DNA of 64,000 bases. Origin: Polyangiaceae bacterium UTPRO1 (lineage in GTDB: Bacteria; Desulfobacterota; Binatia; UTPRO1). Below are positions 31,853 through 42,800 of the stretch, one piece after another (position 1 is the first letter of the stretch; each line of letters begins with the position of its first letter). The notes below the pieces were generated by a model. It had not been told where the DNA came from. It saw only the letters and a program-made list of their open reading frames with translations, and made no database searches. The stretch is taken from positions 1 through 64,000 of the forward strand of contig MWST01000003.1 in the NCBI GenBank assembly GCA_002050235.1, in the 5' to 3' direction. Position numbers and translations under genes: made by a program.

Positions 31853-32196
31853 GCGGGGGCGGTGCATTACCGCGCGGCCCGGCTCCGGCGGCCGCGACGG
31901 CGACTGCGGCGGGGCCAACCGCAGCATACCGGTCGACGGCGGTGCCAGGTGCTTCCAGGACGTTCGGGGATCTGGTAGCGGGGCCGAGCGCGTCGCGTGC
32001 GGCCAGCGCCCATTCCAAAGGAGAAGACCCGGAACTTCGCCGGTGAGCACGGCTCGGGCTATCCGACGCCGCTCGGTCGGAGAAAGGCACGATGACATAC
32101 GAGCTCTCGAGCGGCGCTGTCACTGCCGGGGGCGTCGCCCCCCGCGCGACCGTCTAGACGTAGAGCCGAATCATCGAGAAGCCGAGGAGGAAAGAG
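31853..32196 (+). other. 344-base gap between purE and the membrane gene, with inverted repeats
   Basis: No long gene is supported. Visible structure: a small reading frame (32092-32157) with a ribosome site, a GC hairpin GGGGGC-GTC-GCCCCC (32128-32142) inside it, and a perfect 10-base palindrome CGTCTAGACG (32151-32160), 36 bases before the next ATG. I do not recognise a known riboswitch class here. Confidence 0.5.
32092..32157 (+). CDS. Possible 21-residue leader peptide
   Basis: A 22-codon frame encodes MTYELSSGAVTAGGVAPRAT plus Val, and starts 4 bases after AAAGG (32084-32088). It ends 39 bases before the membrane-protein ATG at 32197. The hairpin at 32128-32142 lies within it. No homology is known, and a chance frame in GC-rich DNA is quite possible. 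Reported because the ribosome site is good and the position suits a leader peptide. Confidence 0.25.
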   Translation: MTYELSSGAVTAGGVAPRATV

Positions 32197-33066
32197 ATGC
32201 CGGTTACCAACCTCGACCGCTTCGTCCGCCTGAACGTCGTCGGTCTCTTCTGGGGCTTCGTCGTCGTCGGGACCCTCTTCTTCCTCGTTCCCGACGGCGT
32301 CGTCGCGTTCACTGACCGCGTCGGCGCCTGGTTCGGCGATTTCCCGCAGGCGCCGCAGACCGGATTCCGTCTCTGGCTCTCGTTGACCACCGGCTACATG
32401 GTGCTCGTGAGCCTCCTCGCCTACCTGATCCAGCGGGACATCCACGGCAATCGCAGCCTGCTCCTCGTGCTCGCGGCCGGGAAGCTCACGAGCAGCGTCA
32501 CCTGCCTCCTTTTCTACATGTTCTCGCTCGCTGCCTTCGGCTACCTGCTGAACTTTCTCGTCGACGGCAGCATCGTGCTCAACTGCCTGCTGCTCTATCG
32601 CCTCCTCGATCCGAGCCGCCGCCGCCCGGGTTTCCCGCGCTGGCTCGAGCGCGGCGGGCGCGGCCGCTCGATCCTGACCGGGGTCCTGGCTACCATGCTT
32701 CCCGACGCCGCCGACGAGAAAGGCGCCGGCGGCGCCGAGTCGGCCGATTTCGCAGAGGACGTCCTCGACTACCTGCGCGGATTCGGACCGGCGGCGCCGC
32801 GCGCACTGGTGCCGGCGCTGCTTACGATCGAGTACGGCACCATCCTCTGGTTCGGGACGCTGCGGCCCTTCACGCGGCTCGACGCTGCCGAGCGCGAGCG
32901 CTACCTGCGCGGCTTCGAGAACAGCCGGTTCTATCTCCGCGAACGCGTGCTGTTCCCGATCCGCCTCCTGGCGACGACCCTCTTCTATTCGCGGCCGGAG
33001 CAGGAGGCGGTGACGGGCTACGAGCGGCCGCGGATCGACCGCTCCGGCGCGGCGGTGCAGCCGTGA
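32197..33066 (+). CDS. Membrane protein, likely partner of the GMC oxidoreductase
   Basis: A 289-residue protein with about four hydrophobic segments in the first half (roughly 13-31, 52-74, 84-103, 108-127). A soluble C-terminal part follows (about 160-289), with ALLTIEYGTILWFG, FTRLDAAERERYLRGFENSR and a final FPIRLLATTLFYSRPE. That tail resembles the small-subunit domain (gluconate 2-dehydrogenase subunit 3-like) often fused to or next to GMC flavoenzymes. The ribosome site GAGGAGGAAA is strong. The 3' end overlaps the oxidoreductase start as GTGA. I infer that it anchors the enzyme and may pass electrons to the quinone pool. Confidence 0.7.
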   Translation: MPVTNLDRFVRLNVVGLFWGFVVVGTLFFLVPDGVVAFTDRVGAWFGDFPQAPQTGFRLWLSLTTGYMVLVSLLAYLIQRDIHGNRSLLLVLAAGKLTSSVTCLLFYMFSLAAFGYLLNFLVDGSIVLNCLLLYRLLDPSRRRPGFPRWLERGGRGRSILTGVLATMLPDAADEKGAGGAESADFAEDVLDYLRGFGPAAPRALVPALLTIEYGTILWFGTLRPFTRLDAAERERYLRGFENSRFYLRERVLFPIRLLATTLFYSRPEQEAVTGYERPRIDRSGAAVQP

Positions 33067-34565
33067 ACCATCTCGACGGCGCCGCGGCTACGAGCGACGT
33101 CCGGCGGGCCGTTGACGTCGTCGTCATCGGGACCGGCGCCGGCGGCGCCGTCGCCGCAGCGACCCTCGCCGAAGCGGGCGCCCGGGTACTGCTGCTCGAG
33201 GAGGGCGCCTACCATCGCACCGAGGAGTTCTCCGGACACCCGCCCGAGATGCTGACGCTCCTCTACCGGAACCGGGGCCTCACGGCGACGCTCGGGACGC
33301 CGGTGATCGGGGTTCCCCTCGGCTGCGCGGTCGGCGGCACCACCACCGTCAACAGCGGCACCTGCTATCCCGCCCCCGACTACGTCCTCGAGCGCTGGGT
33401 CCGCGACGAGGGGCTCGGCGATCTCGCGCCGCCGCTCATGGCGCCGCGCTTCGCAGAGGTGAGCCGGCGCATCGGAGTGACCCCGGTGCCCGAGGAGTTG
33501 CTCGGGCCGAACGCGCGGCTCTTTCGCAAGGGCGCCGAGGCGCTCGGCTTCGCCGGCGCGCCGATCCCGCGCAACGTCAAGGGCTGCAAGGGCACGGGCG
33601 TCTGCGCCTTCGGGTGCCCGACCGGTGCCAAGCAGTCGATGAACCTGAGCTACGTGCCCGCGGCGCTGGCGGCGGGTGCCGAGTTGGTGACGCGCGCCCG
33701 GGCCCGGCGGCTACTGTCCGACGGCAATCGGATCTGGGGCGTCGAGGCGAGCCTGCTCGACGCCAAGGGCCAGCCGACCGGGCGCACGCTGCGAGCCCTG
33801 GCGCGGGCGACCGTGGTCGCCGTCGGCGCCTTCTACACGCCGGCGCTGCTGCGCACGAGCGGCGTGCGCCATCCGCTGCTGGGTCGCAACCTCCGCATCC
33901 ACCCGGCCGCCCGGGTCGGCGCCATGTTCGCCGAGCCGGTCAAGGGGTGGATCGGCGTCCCCCAGAGCTACCACGTCTCGCAGTTCGAGCGCGAAGGCAT
34001 CTTCATCCAGGGGATCTTCGCCCCGCCCGGCGTCGAGGCGCCGAGCATTCCCGGCATCGGCCGCGAACATCGCGAGCGCATGCGCCGCTTCTCCCACCTC
34101 GGATCGTTCGGAGCCCTGATCTCGGAGTCCGGTTCGGGCCGAGTAGTCACGGTGCCCGGCGGGCAGCCGCTGGCGCTCTATTCGCTGTCGCCGCCGGACT
34201 GCCGTCGGCTGGCGCGGGCCATTTCGTTGACCGCACAGGTATGGTTCGCAGCCGGGGCTACGGAGGTTTTCACCAGCGTGCGCAGCCGGCCGGTCCTGCG
34301 CTCGATGGCCGAGGCGCGCGATTTCGGCGACCGGGCCGTAGGCGCCAAGTACTTCGATGCGATGGCGTTCCACCCGATGGGGACGGCGCGGATGTCTGCC
34401 GATCCGGCGCGTGGCGTCGTCGACGGCTCGGGGCGTGTCCACGGCTACGAGGGTCTCTACGTTGCCGACGCCGCCGTCCTGCCGTCGTCGACGCGGCGCA
34501 ATCCGCAGCTCACGATCATGGCGGTGGCGACCAAGATCGCGGCAGACCTGGCGGCGTCGGGCTGA
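33063..34565 (+). CDS. GMC-family FAD-dependent oxidoreductase
   Basis: Glucose-methanol-choline family flavoprotein, 500 residues. It has the FAD motif GTGAGG (23-28), the substrate-side loop VGGTTTVNSGTCYP, the CKGTGVCAFGCPTGAKQSM segment common to the long-chain alcohol or sterol oxidoreductase branch, catalytic His in FHPMGTARMS and the ending NPQLTIMAVATKIAADL. The GTG start overlaps the upstream membrane gene. Likely substrate is a hydrophobic alcohol or sterol, inferred from the subfamily only. There is no Tat signal, so the cytoplasmic face is likely. Confidence 0.85.
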   Translation: MNHLDGAAATSDVRRAVDVVVIGTGAGGAVAAATLAEAGARVLLLEEGAYHRTEEFSGHPPEMLTLLYRNRGLTATLGTPVIGVPLGCAVGGTTTVNSGTCYPAPDYVLERWVRDEGLGDLAPPLMAPRFAEVSRRIGVTPVPEELLGPNARLFRKGAEALGFAGAPIPRNVKGCKGTGVCAFGCPTGAKQSMNLSYVPAALAAGAELVTRARARRLLSDGNRIWGVEASLLDAKGQPTGRTLRALARATVVAVGAFYTPALLRTSGVRHPLLGRNLRIHPAARVGAMFAEPVKGWIGVPQSYHVSQFEREGIFIQGIFAPPGVEAPSIPGIGREHRERMRRFSHLGSFGALISESGSGRVVTVPGGQPLALYSLSPPDCRRLARAISLTAQVWFAAGATEVFTSVRSRPVLRSMAEARDFGDRAVGAKYFDAMAFHPMGTARMSADPARGVVDGSGRVHGYEGLYVADAAVLPSSTRRNPQLTIMAVATKIAADLAASG

Positions 34566-34587
34566 ATGCGGGTCCGACCGCCGGATC

Positions 34588-35640
34588 TCAGGCGGGATAG
34601 GTCGTGATCTCGGTCGCCTTGATGGTCACCCAGAACGTGCCGCCGCGGTCGAGCTCCAACTCGGCAGCGGCGGCGCGCGTGACCTCGGCCACCAGCGGGA
34701 ACGGCACGGCGAGATGGACACGCACCCGGGTACCCTCGTCGTCGATGGCGACCACGGCGCCCGCGAACACGTTGCGCGGGCTGCCTTCGGGGCGGCGGCG
34801 ATGGAGGGCGACGGCGCGCGGATGGACGACGACGAAGACCTCGCCCGGATCCGCGTCCGGCACCGTCAGCGTGACGCCGTCGGCGAGGACTACCGTATCG
34901 GCGTGCGCGCGACCGCGCAGCCAGTTGACGCCGACGAAATCGGCGACGTAGCGCGAGCGCGGCCGGGCCGTCACGTCGAGCGGGTTCCCCGACTGCACGA
35001 CGCGCCCGTGCTCGAGCACGATCAGGCGGTCGGCGAGCGCGAGCGCGTCGATCGGATCGTGGGTCACGAGCAGGCGGATGCCGGCGAACGACGCCAGATG
35101 GCGACGGAGCTCGCGGCGCACCTCGGTGCGCGTCGCCACGTCGAGGGCGGTGAGCGGCTCGTCGAGCAGCAGGAGGCGCGGCTGCACGGCGAGCGCGCGT
35201 GCGAGCGCCACGCGCCGCGCCTGTCCGCCGGAGAGGGCGGCCGGCAGCGCCGACGCCATGGCGGCGAGATCGAAGCGTGCGAGCCATTCGCGGGCGCGGC
35301 TGCGAGCCGCCGGGCGCGAGCTCCCCGTGAAGCGGAGTCCGGCGGCGACGTTATCGAGCACCGTCAAGTGCGGGAAGAGAAGTGCTTCCTGGAAGACGAT
35401 GCCGAGATGGCGCCGCTCCGGCGGCAGCCACTCGCCGCTTGCCGTGTCCGCGAAGACGGTGCCGTCGAGGACGATGCGCCCGGTGGCGAGCGGCGCCAGC
35501 CCGGCGATGGCGCGCAGTACGGTCGTCTTGCCGGCGCCGCTCGGCCCGACGAGGGCTACGACCTCGCCGCCGGCGACCTCGATGCGGACGTCGAGGTCGA
35601 GGCGGTCGAAGCGCACGGCGAGGGCGGCATCGAGGCCCAT
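34588..35640 (-). CDS. modC: Molybdate-type ABC transporter ATP-binding protein
   Basis: ATPase of a molybdate/tungstate importer. The 350 residues contain Walker A GPSGAGKTTVLRAIAG, the Q loop FQEALLFPHLTVLDNV, the signature LSGGQARRVALARALA, Walker B LLLLDEPLTALD and switch His in LLVTHDPIDAL. A C-terminal TOBE/MOP-like extension follows (about 230-350). The protein lies one base after modB in the same direction. A sulfate or iron ABC ATPase is less likely given the ModB-like permease and lack of further subunits. Its substrate-binding protein is not encoded in this window. Confidence 0.85.
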   Translation of the reverse strand: MGLDAALAVRFDRLDLDVRIEVAGGEVVALVGPSGAGKTTVLRAIAGLAPLATGRIVLDGTVFADTASGEWLPPERRHLGIVFQEALLFPHLTVLDNVAAGLRFTGSSRPAARSRAREWLARFDLAAMASALPAALSGGQARRVALARALAVQPRLLLLDEPLTALDVATRTEVRRELRRHLASFAGIRLLVTHDPIDALALADRLIVLEHGRVVQSGNPLDVTARPRSRYVADFVGVNWLRGRAHADTVVLADGVTLTVPDADPGEVFVVVHPRAVALHRRRPEGSPRNVFAGAVVAIDDEGTRVRVHLAVPFPLVAEVTRAAAAELELDRGGTFWVTIKATEITTYPA

Positions 35641-35641
35641 G

Positions 35642-36489
35642 TCAGGATCCGAGCCAGCGCCGGCGGAGGCCGATCAGCACCGCCAGCGATACCGCCAGCA
35701 GGGCGAGGCTCAGCGCGAAGGCGGCCTCCGGCTGGGTTTCGAGCGCCAGGTAGACGGCGAGCGGCAGTGTCTGCGTGCGCCCCTCGACGTTGCCGGCGAA
35801 GGTTATGGTGGCGCCGAACTCGCCGAGCGCGCGCGCCCAGGCGAGGACCGCGCCGGCGCGCAACGAGGGGCGGATCAGGGGCAGCGTGACGCGTCGGAAC
35901 ACCGTCCAGGGCGATGCCCCGAGCGTGCGGGCGACGTCCTCGAGCCGCCGGTCGACCGAGCGCAGGGCGCCCTCCAGCGTGAGGACGAAGAACGGCATGG
36001 CGACGAAGGTCTCCGCGAGCGTCGCCCCGGCGACGGTGAACGGGAGGCGGATGCCGAACCAGGCGTCGAGCCAGGCGCCGACGAGGCCGCGGCGCCCGAA
36101 GACGACGAGGAGGGCGACGCCGGCTACGACCGGCGGCAGTACGATCGGGAGCGTCGTTACGGCGCGCAGCAGGCGCCTGCCGGGAAAGCGCGTCCGCGCC
36201 TGGACCCACGCCAGCGGCAGGCCGAACACGACGGAGAGGGCGGTCGCCGCGAGCGAGCAGACGAGCGAGAGCCGGAGCGCGCTCACCACCGGCGGCGCCC
36301 GCAGCTCGTCGACGAGCGTCGCCAGCGGCGCGCGCCAGACGAGGCCGGCGAGCGGCAGCGCGAAGAAGGTCGCCGCGATCCCGGCGAGGAGGCCGACGGC
36401 GAGCGGCGGCCGCCGGCGATGGCGCGATGTCGGAGAGGATGGAATCCGGACCGGATAGCACGAACGGCGTCGAACGCCGCGACCTGGCC

Positions 36490-36493
<4 letters not shown>
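35642..36493 (-). CDS. modB: Molybdate-type ABC transporter permease
   Basis: Inner-membrane permease with about five to six hydrophobic segments in 283 residues. Family motifs are LPLAWVQARTRFPGRRLL, TLPIVLPPVVAGVALL, ETFVAMPFFVLTLEGALRSV, the EAA loop DVARTLGASPWTVFRRVTLP, and ARALGEFGATITFAGN, which is diagnostic of ModB. The start is GTG 36493, which overlaps the stop of the response-regulator gene as GTGA; it is the only usual start that keeps the first membrane segment. AAGGAGG abuts the GTG directly, so reinitiation after the upstream gene is likely. Confidence 0.85.
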
Positions 36494-37814
<1,321 letters not shown>

Positions 37815-37833
<19 letters not shown>

Positions 37834-39350
37834 GGAGCCTCTCGGCCGGGGAGCTCGACGGTGAAGATCGTCCCGCCTTCGGCGCGGTCGATCGCCTCGA
37901 TCCGCCCGCCGTGCTCGCGGACGATGTTGCGGCTTACGGCGAGCCCGAGGCCGTTGCCGTGGCGCTTGGTCGTGAAGAAAGGATGGAAGAGCCGTTCCCG
38001 GTCGCTCGCCTTGATGCCGGTTCCGTGGTCGCGCACGTGGAGCTGCAGGCGGCCGTCGACTACGACCGTCTCGATCTCCACCGTCGCACCCTCCGGCGAC
38101 GCTTCGCAGCCGTTCACGAGGAGGTTGACGATCACCTGCCGCACGAGGTCCGGATCCATGACCCAGAGGACGTCGCGGGGAACGGAAAGGATGCGGATCG
38201 AATGTCGCTGTGCTGCCGGCGCGTGTTCCACGGCGTCGACCGCCTCGCCGACCACTCGCCGCACCGATACCGGCCGCATCTGCGCTTCGAGCGGGCGTGC
38301 ATAGTGGACGAGGCGGCGCACGATACCCTCGACCCGGGCCAGCTCGCGCTCCATGTCGAGGAGCTCGCGCGGCAGTCGCTCGGGAGGGAGCGGCGTGCGC
38401 CGTAGCGCTTGCAGCATGCCCTTGACGCCAGCCAGCGGATTGAGCGTCTCGTGCGCGATCTCCGAGGCGATCTCGCCGAGCTCCGAGAGCTTCTCGGCTT
38501 GCTGGAGCGCGCGCTCCTGGTCGCGGACGCGGGCTAGGAGCGCGCCGACGTGCGCCGCCAGGGTGCCGAGCTCGTCCCCCGCGACCTCGATGCGATCGAC
38601 CACGCCCGACGAGCCGAGCCGCAGGGCGAGCTGGTAGATCGGCGCCGTCACGTAGCGCGAGAGCGCGAATCCGAGCAGCAACGACAACAGCCCGCCGAGC
38701 CCCGTGAGCCACAGCACGCGGCTGCGTGCGGCCTCGATCGCGATCCCCGCCTGCGCTCGCCGCGCGCTCATGTCCTCGGCGGCGCGGCGCGCGAGGAGGC
38801 GGCCGTCGGCGAGCAATCGCTCCGCATCGTCGGCCATCGCCACGAGCTGTAGCCGCGCCGCCGCGGGGTCGAGATGGGCGAGCTCGTCGAAGCCGGCGGT
38901 GTAGGCCGCATAGTCGGCCTCCAGCCGATCGAGGATTGCCTGTTCTTCGTCGGTGCGGACGAAATCGCGCATCGCCGCGAGCCAGGTCGCGAACTCCCGG
39001 CGGTGCGGTTGCACGGCCACCCCGGTGTCGGGGCTCCCGCGGAGCAGCGACTCGGCGATCCGATTCTTCTCGTCGACCAGAGCTTCGAGTCGGGACGAGA
39101 GCTCGATGCCTTCGATGCTGCGCTCGGCCAGCCGCGCCGCGGCCTGCTCGGCACCGCCGACGGAACGTTGCATCCACCAGGCCGAGAACATCACCGCCGC
39201 GATGACGGCCGCGTACCCGAGCATGAGGCGGTGGGCGAGACCGTGCCGCACGAAATCCGACAATAAGCGCCGGGTGTTCGCTCCGACAAGTGGGGTGGCA
39301 GGCGTTTTCGAGCCCTCTTTCGCGAGTTGAGCCTTGCACGATCCGTGCAC
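37815..39350 (-). CDS. Membrane sensor histidine kinase
   Basis: Partner kinase of the following regulator, up to 511 residues. Membrane segments at about 43-62 and 211-231 flank a periplasmic helical sensor region. A HAMP-like linker follows (about 232-285), then the dimerisation/phosphotransfer domain with His300 in SEIAHETLNPLAG. The HATPase domain has an N-box (IVNLLVNGCEA), DHGTGI and GNGLGLAVSRNIVREHGG. The H-box has Thr-Leu where Ile-Arg is usual (HEIRNP). The start is uncertain: GTG 39350 gives the full length, and GTG 39251 would begin just before the first membrane segment. Neither has a clear ribosome site. Confidence 0.88.
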
Positions 39351-39353
39351 GGC

Positions 39354-39365
39354 GCCGGTACCGGC
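39354..39365. promoter_or_regulatory. 12-bp perfect palindrome in the kinase/RND divergent region
   Basis: GCCGGTACCGGC is self-complementary and lies between the divergent starts of the histidine-kinase and PII-like/RND operons. Both directions could be controlled from it. No regulator is assignable, and chance occurrence in GC-rich DNA cannot be excluded. Confidence 0.3.
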
Positions 39366-39496
39366 GGCGCGTGCCGCATCCGCAGGCGCTGCAACATTCT
39401 GGACCTGCGCTGTCGCATCCTGGACGTCCGGGCGCGGGCCGCGTGCGCTCGGCGCGACCCTGGCGCGGGCATGGTTCGTGCTGTCCGCGGATGTCG

Positions 39497-39802
39497 ATGC
39501 AGATGGTGATGATCATGTTTCGGAGCTCTCTCGAAGCGGACGTACTCGACATCCTCCGCGCCGCCGCGGTTCCCGGGTACACGGACGTCCATCGCGTGCT
39601 CGGCGCCGGAGAGAGCGGCGTCCGCTTGGACTCCTTCGAGCAGCCCGGCTCCAATTCCCTGGTCGTGACCGCGCTCGCGGAGCGCGATGCGTCCGTGCTC
39701 GTCGAGCGGCTACGGGCGTTCCGCGACGATGCGTCGCGGCGCCGTCGCGGTGCGGGCGTGCCGCTGCGCGTCTTCGTCCTGCCGTGCCGTCAGGCGCTCT
39801 GA
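39497..39802 (+). CDS. PII-like protein associated with RND transporter (PG0541-like)
   Basis: A 101-residue ferredoxin-fold protein resembling the small PII-like proteins encoded next to RND pumps (PG0541-type). The visible pattern is MVMIMFRSSLEADVLDIL, GYTDVHRVLGAGESG, then LVVTALAERDASVLVERLR and a final VFVLP strand. Clustered in-frame ATGs (39491, 39497, 39503, 39509, 39515) leave the exact start open; 39497 matches the family length. It lies 12 bases before the RND pump gene. A regulatory or metal-sensing role is proposed for the family but is not proven. Confidence 0.72.
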   Translation: MQMVMIMFRSSLEADVLDILRAAAVPGYTDVHRVLGAGESGVRLDSFEQPGSNSLVVTALAERDASVLVERLRAFRDDASRRRRGAGVPLRVFVLPCRQAL

Positions 39803-39814
39803 GGGGTCAGCCGC

Positions 39815-42800
39815 ATGCCGAGCTTCGCCATCCGCAATCCCCACCTGATCATCGTCGGCGCTCTGATCACGGTGCTGCTCGGTCTCACGGCGCTGGTGCA
39901 GATGCCGGTCGACGTCTTCCCGAGCCTGAAGATCCCGGCTGTCGTGGTCGCGACCTTCTATCCCGGCATGCCCCCCACAGAGGTCGAGCGCAACATCACC
40001 ACGCGGTTCGAGCGCTTCTTCACTCTCGGCAGCGACATCGAGCACACCGAGTCGCGCTCGCTCCCGGGCGTCAGCATCATCAAGGTCTTCTTCCATCCCG
40101 ACGCCGACATCGACGCCGCGGCGGCGTCGATAGCGAATCTGGCGATGGCGAATCTGCGCCATCTGCCGCCCGGGACGCTGCCGCCCCTGGTGTTGAAGTC
40201 CGGCGCATCGTCGCTGCCGGTGACCCTGGTGACGGTTGCGGGCGCGGGCTTCAGTGAGGCGCAGCTCCGCGACCAGGCCCAGTACAACGTCCGCAACCAG
40301 CTCGCGACCGTCGCCGGCGCGTCGGTGCCGCCGCCTTTCGGCGGCAAATACCGCCAGATGATGGTCTACGCCGATCGCCAGGCGCTCCAGGCGCGCGGCC
40401 TGACGCTGATGGATGTCGTGCACTCGTTGAACGATGCGAATCTCATCATCCCCGCCGGCGACGCCAAGATCGGGAACACCGACTATTTCGTGCACACCAA
40501 CAGCATGATCGAGGATCCGGCGGCCATCGACGACGTTCCCCTCAAGGTCGGCGCCGGAGCAGCACCCGTATTGGTGCGCGACGTCGCCCACACCGAGGAC
40601 GCGTCGCAGATCCAGCAGAACGTCGTGCGCATCGACGGCCAGCGTTCCGTCTATGTGCCGATCCTGAAACAGAGCAACGCCAATACGATCGCGGTTGTCG
40701 ACGGCGTGCGCGACGTGATCGGAAAGATCGCGGGTCTGCCGCAGGGCATGAAGCTGCAGCCGATCTTCGATCAATCCGGGTACATTCGGGCCGCGATCGC
40801 GAGTCTGCGTGATGAAGCGGGATCGGCGGCGCTCCTCGCCTCGCTCGTCATCCTGCTCTTCCTCGGGAGCTTCAAGTCGACGATAGCGATCTTCCTCTCG
40901 ATCCCGCTATCGCTGCTCGGCGCCGCGTTCGCCATGTTCTGCGGCGGCTCCACCGTCAACGTGATGACGCTCGGCGGCTTCGCGCTCGCCATCGGCCGCC
41001 TCGTCGACAACTCGGTCGTCGTGCTCGAGAACATCAATCGCCATCTGTCGCTCGGGAAAGGGCCGCAGGAGGCGGCGCGCGACGGCGCCGAGGAAGTGGC
41101 GCTCCCGGTGCTGGCGTCGACGCTCACCACCGTCATCGTCTTCTTTCCGGTGATGTTCCTGTTCGGCGTCGCCAAGTACCTCTTCAGCGCTCTCTCGCTC
41201 GCCGTCGTGCTGTCGATGATCGCATCCTACGTCGTCGCGATGACCGTCATTCCGATCTATTGCGCGCGCTTCCTGACCAGCGAGGAGGCGCAGGCGACGG
41301 AAGAAGGCGGCGGCCGCCTCGCCGGCTTCAGCCGCGCGTACGAGCGCTTCGCCGATCGCTACGAAGGCTGGCTCGCGCTCGCGCTCGAGCACAAGGGTTT
41401 GGTAATCGGCGCCGTCACCGGCCTCTTCGTCCTCGCCATGGTCGGATGGCGGCACCTCGGCACCGAGCTGTTCCCGCGTACCGACGCCGGCCAGTTCATC
41501 ATCGACCTGCGGGCGCCGTTGGGGTCGCGGATCGAGGTGACGGAGGCTCTCGCCGACAAGGTCGAGGCCGTCGTCCGTGAGGTGATCCCCAAGGACGATC
41601 TCGACGTCGTCGTCTCCAACCTCGGGCTCGCTCCGGGCTTCTCGGCGATCTATTCGCCGAACGCCGCCAGCGACTCCGGCGTCGTCATGGTGAGCCTGAA
41701 GCCGGAGCATCGCGGATCGACGTGGCAGTATCTCGCCCTCCTGCGCGAGCGTTTGCGGGCCGAGGTCCCGGAGGTGGAGCCGTTCTTCCAGTCCGGCAGC
41801 ATCATCGACAGCGTCCTCGACTTCGGCCTGGCGGCGCCGATCGACGTGCAGTTGAGCGGACCGCGCTACGACGACCTGCACGCGGCGGCGCGCACGATCG
41901 AGCGCACCGCACGCCGGCTCTCCGGTGTCGCCGATGTCTTCGTGCCGCAGGAGGCGGGCTATCCGACGCTCGACGTGAACGTCGACCGGCTGAAGGCCGC
42001 CCGCCTCGGCTTGAGCCAGCGCGACGTCGTCAGCAACACCATCACCGCCCTCACCTCCAACCAGATGATCGCGCCGTCGATCTGGATCGATCCCGCGAAC
42101 GGCAACGACTATTTCCTGACCGTCCAGTACCCCGAGCGCGACATCCGCTCGCTGGATACGCTGCTCGACATCCCGGTCCGCAGGGGTGATGGCGGCGCCG
42201 GTCGCGACGATGCGCTCATGCTGCGCAGTGTGGCGACGGTCAGCAAGAGCGCGCAGCCGGCCGAGGCCGACCACTACGACATCCAGCGGGTCGTCGACGT
42301 GCTGATCGCGCCGCGCGGCGACGACATGGGCGGCACGCAGCGGGAGATCAGGGAAGCTCTCCGCGACGTGCACCTGCCCGCCGACGTCCGCGTCACCTAT
42401 CGCGGAGCGGTGGCGGCGATGGAGGCATCGTTCACGAGTTTCGGCTTCGGCCTGGCGATGGCGGTCGCGCTGCTCTACCTGGTGATGGTGGCGCAGTTCC
42501 GATCGTTCCTCGATCCCGTGATCATCATGTTCGCGGTACCGATGGGGATGATCGGAGTGGTCGCGATCCTGCTCGCTACGGACACGACGCTCAACATCGA
42601 GTCGTTCATGGGCATAATCGCGATGGTCGGGATCGTCGTCTCGAACTCGATCCTCCTCGTCGACTTCGCGAACCGCCGCCGGCGTGCCGGTGTCGAGCTG
42701 CGGCGGGCGGTGCTCGAGGCGGCGCGGACACGCATGCGCCCGATCGTGATGACGGCGCTGGCGACGATCGTCGGGCTGGTCCCGATCGCGCTTGCGCTCG

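Noticed and set aside
31853..32091. A known riboswitch (glycine, c-di-GMP, Moco, fluoride) upstream of the GMC pair
   Set aside because: I compared remembered consensus signatures and found no convincing match; only generic hairpins are visible.
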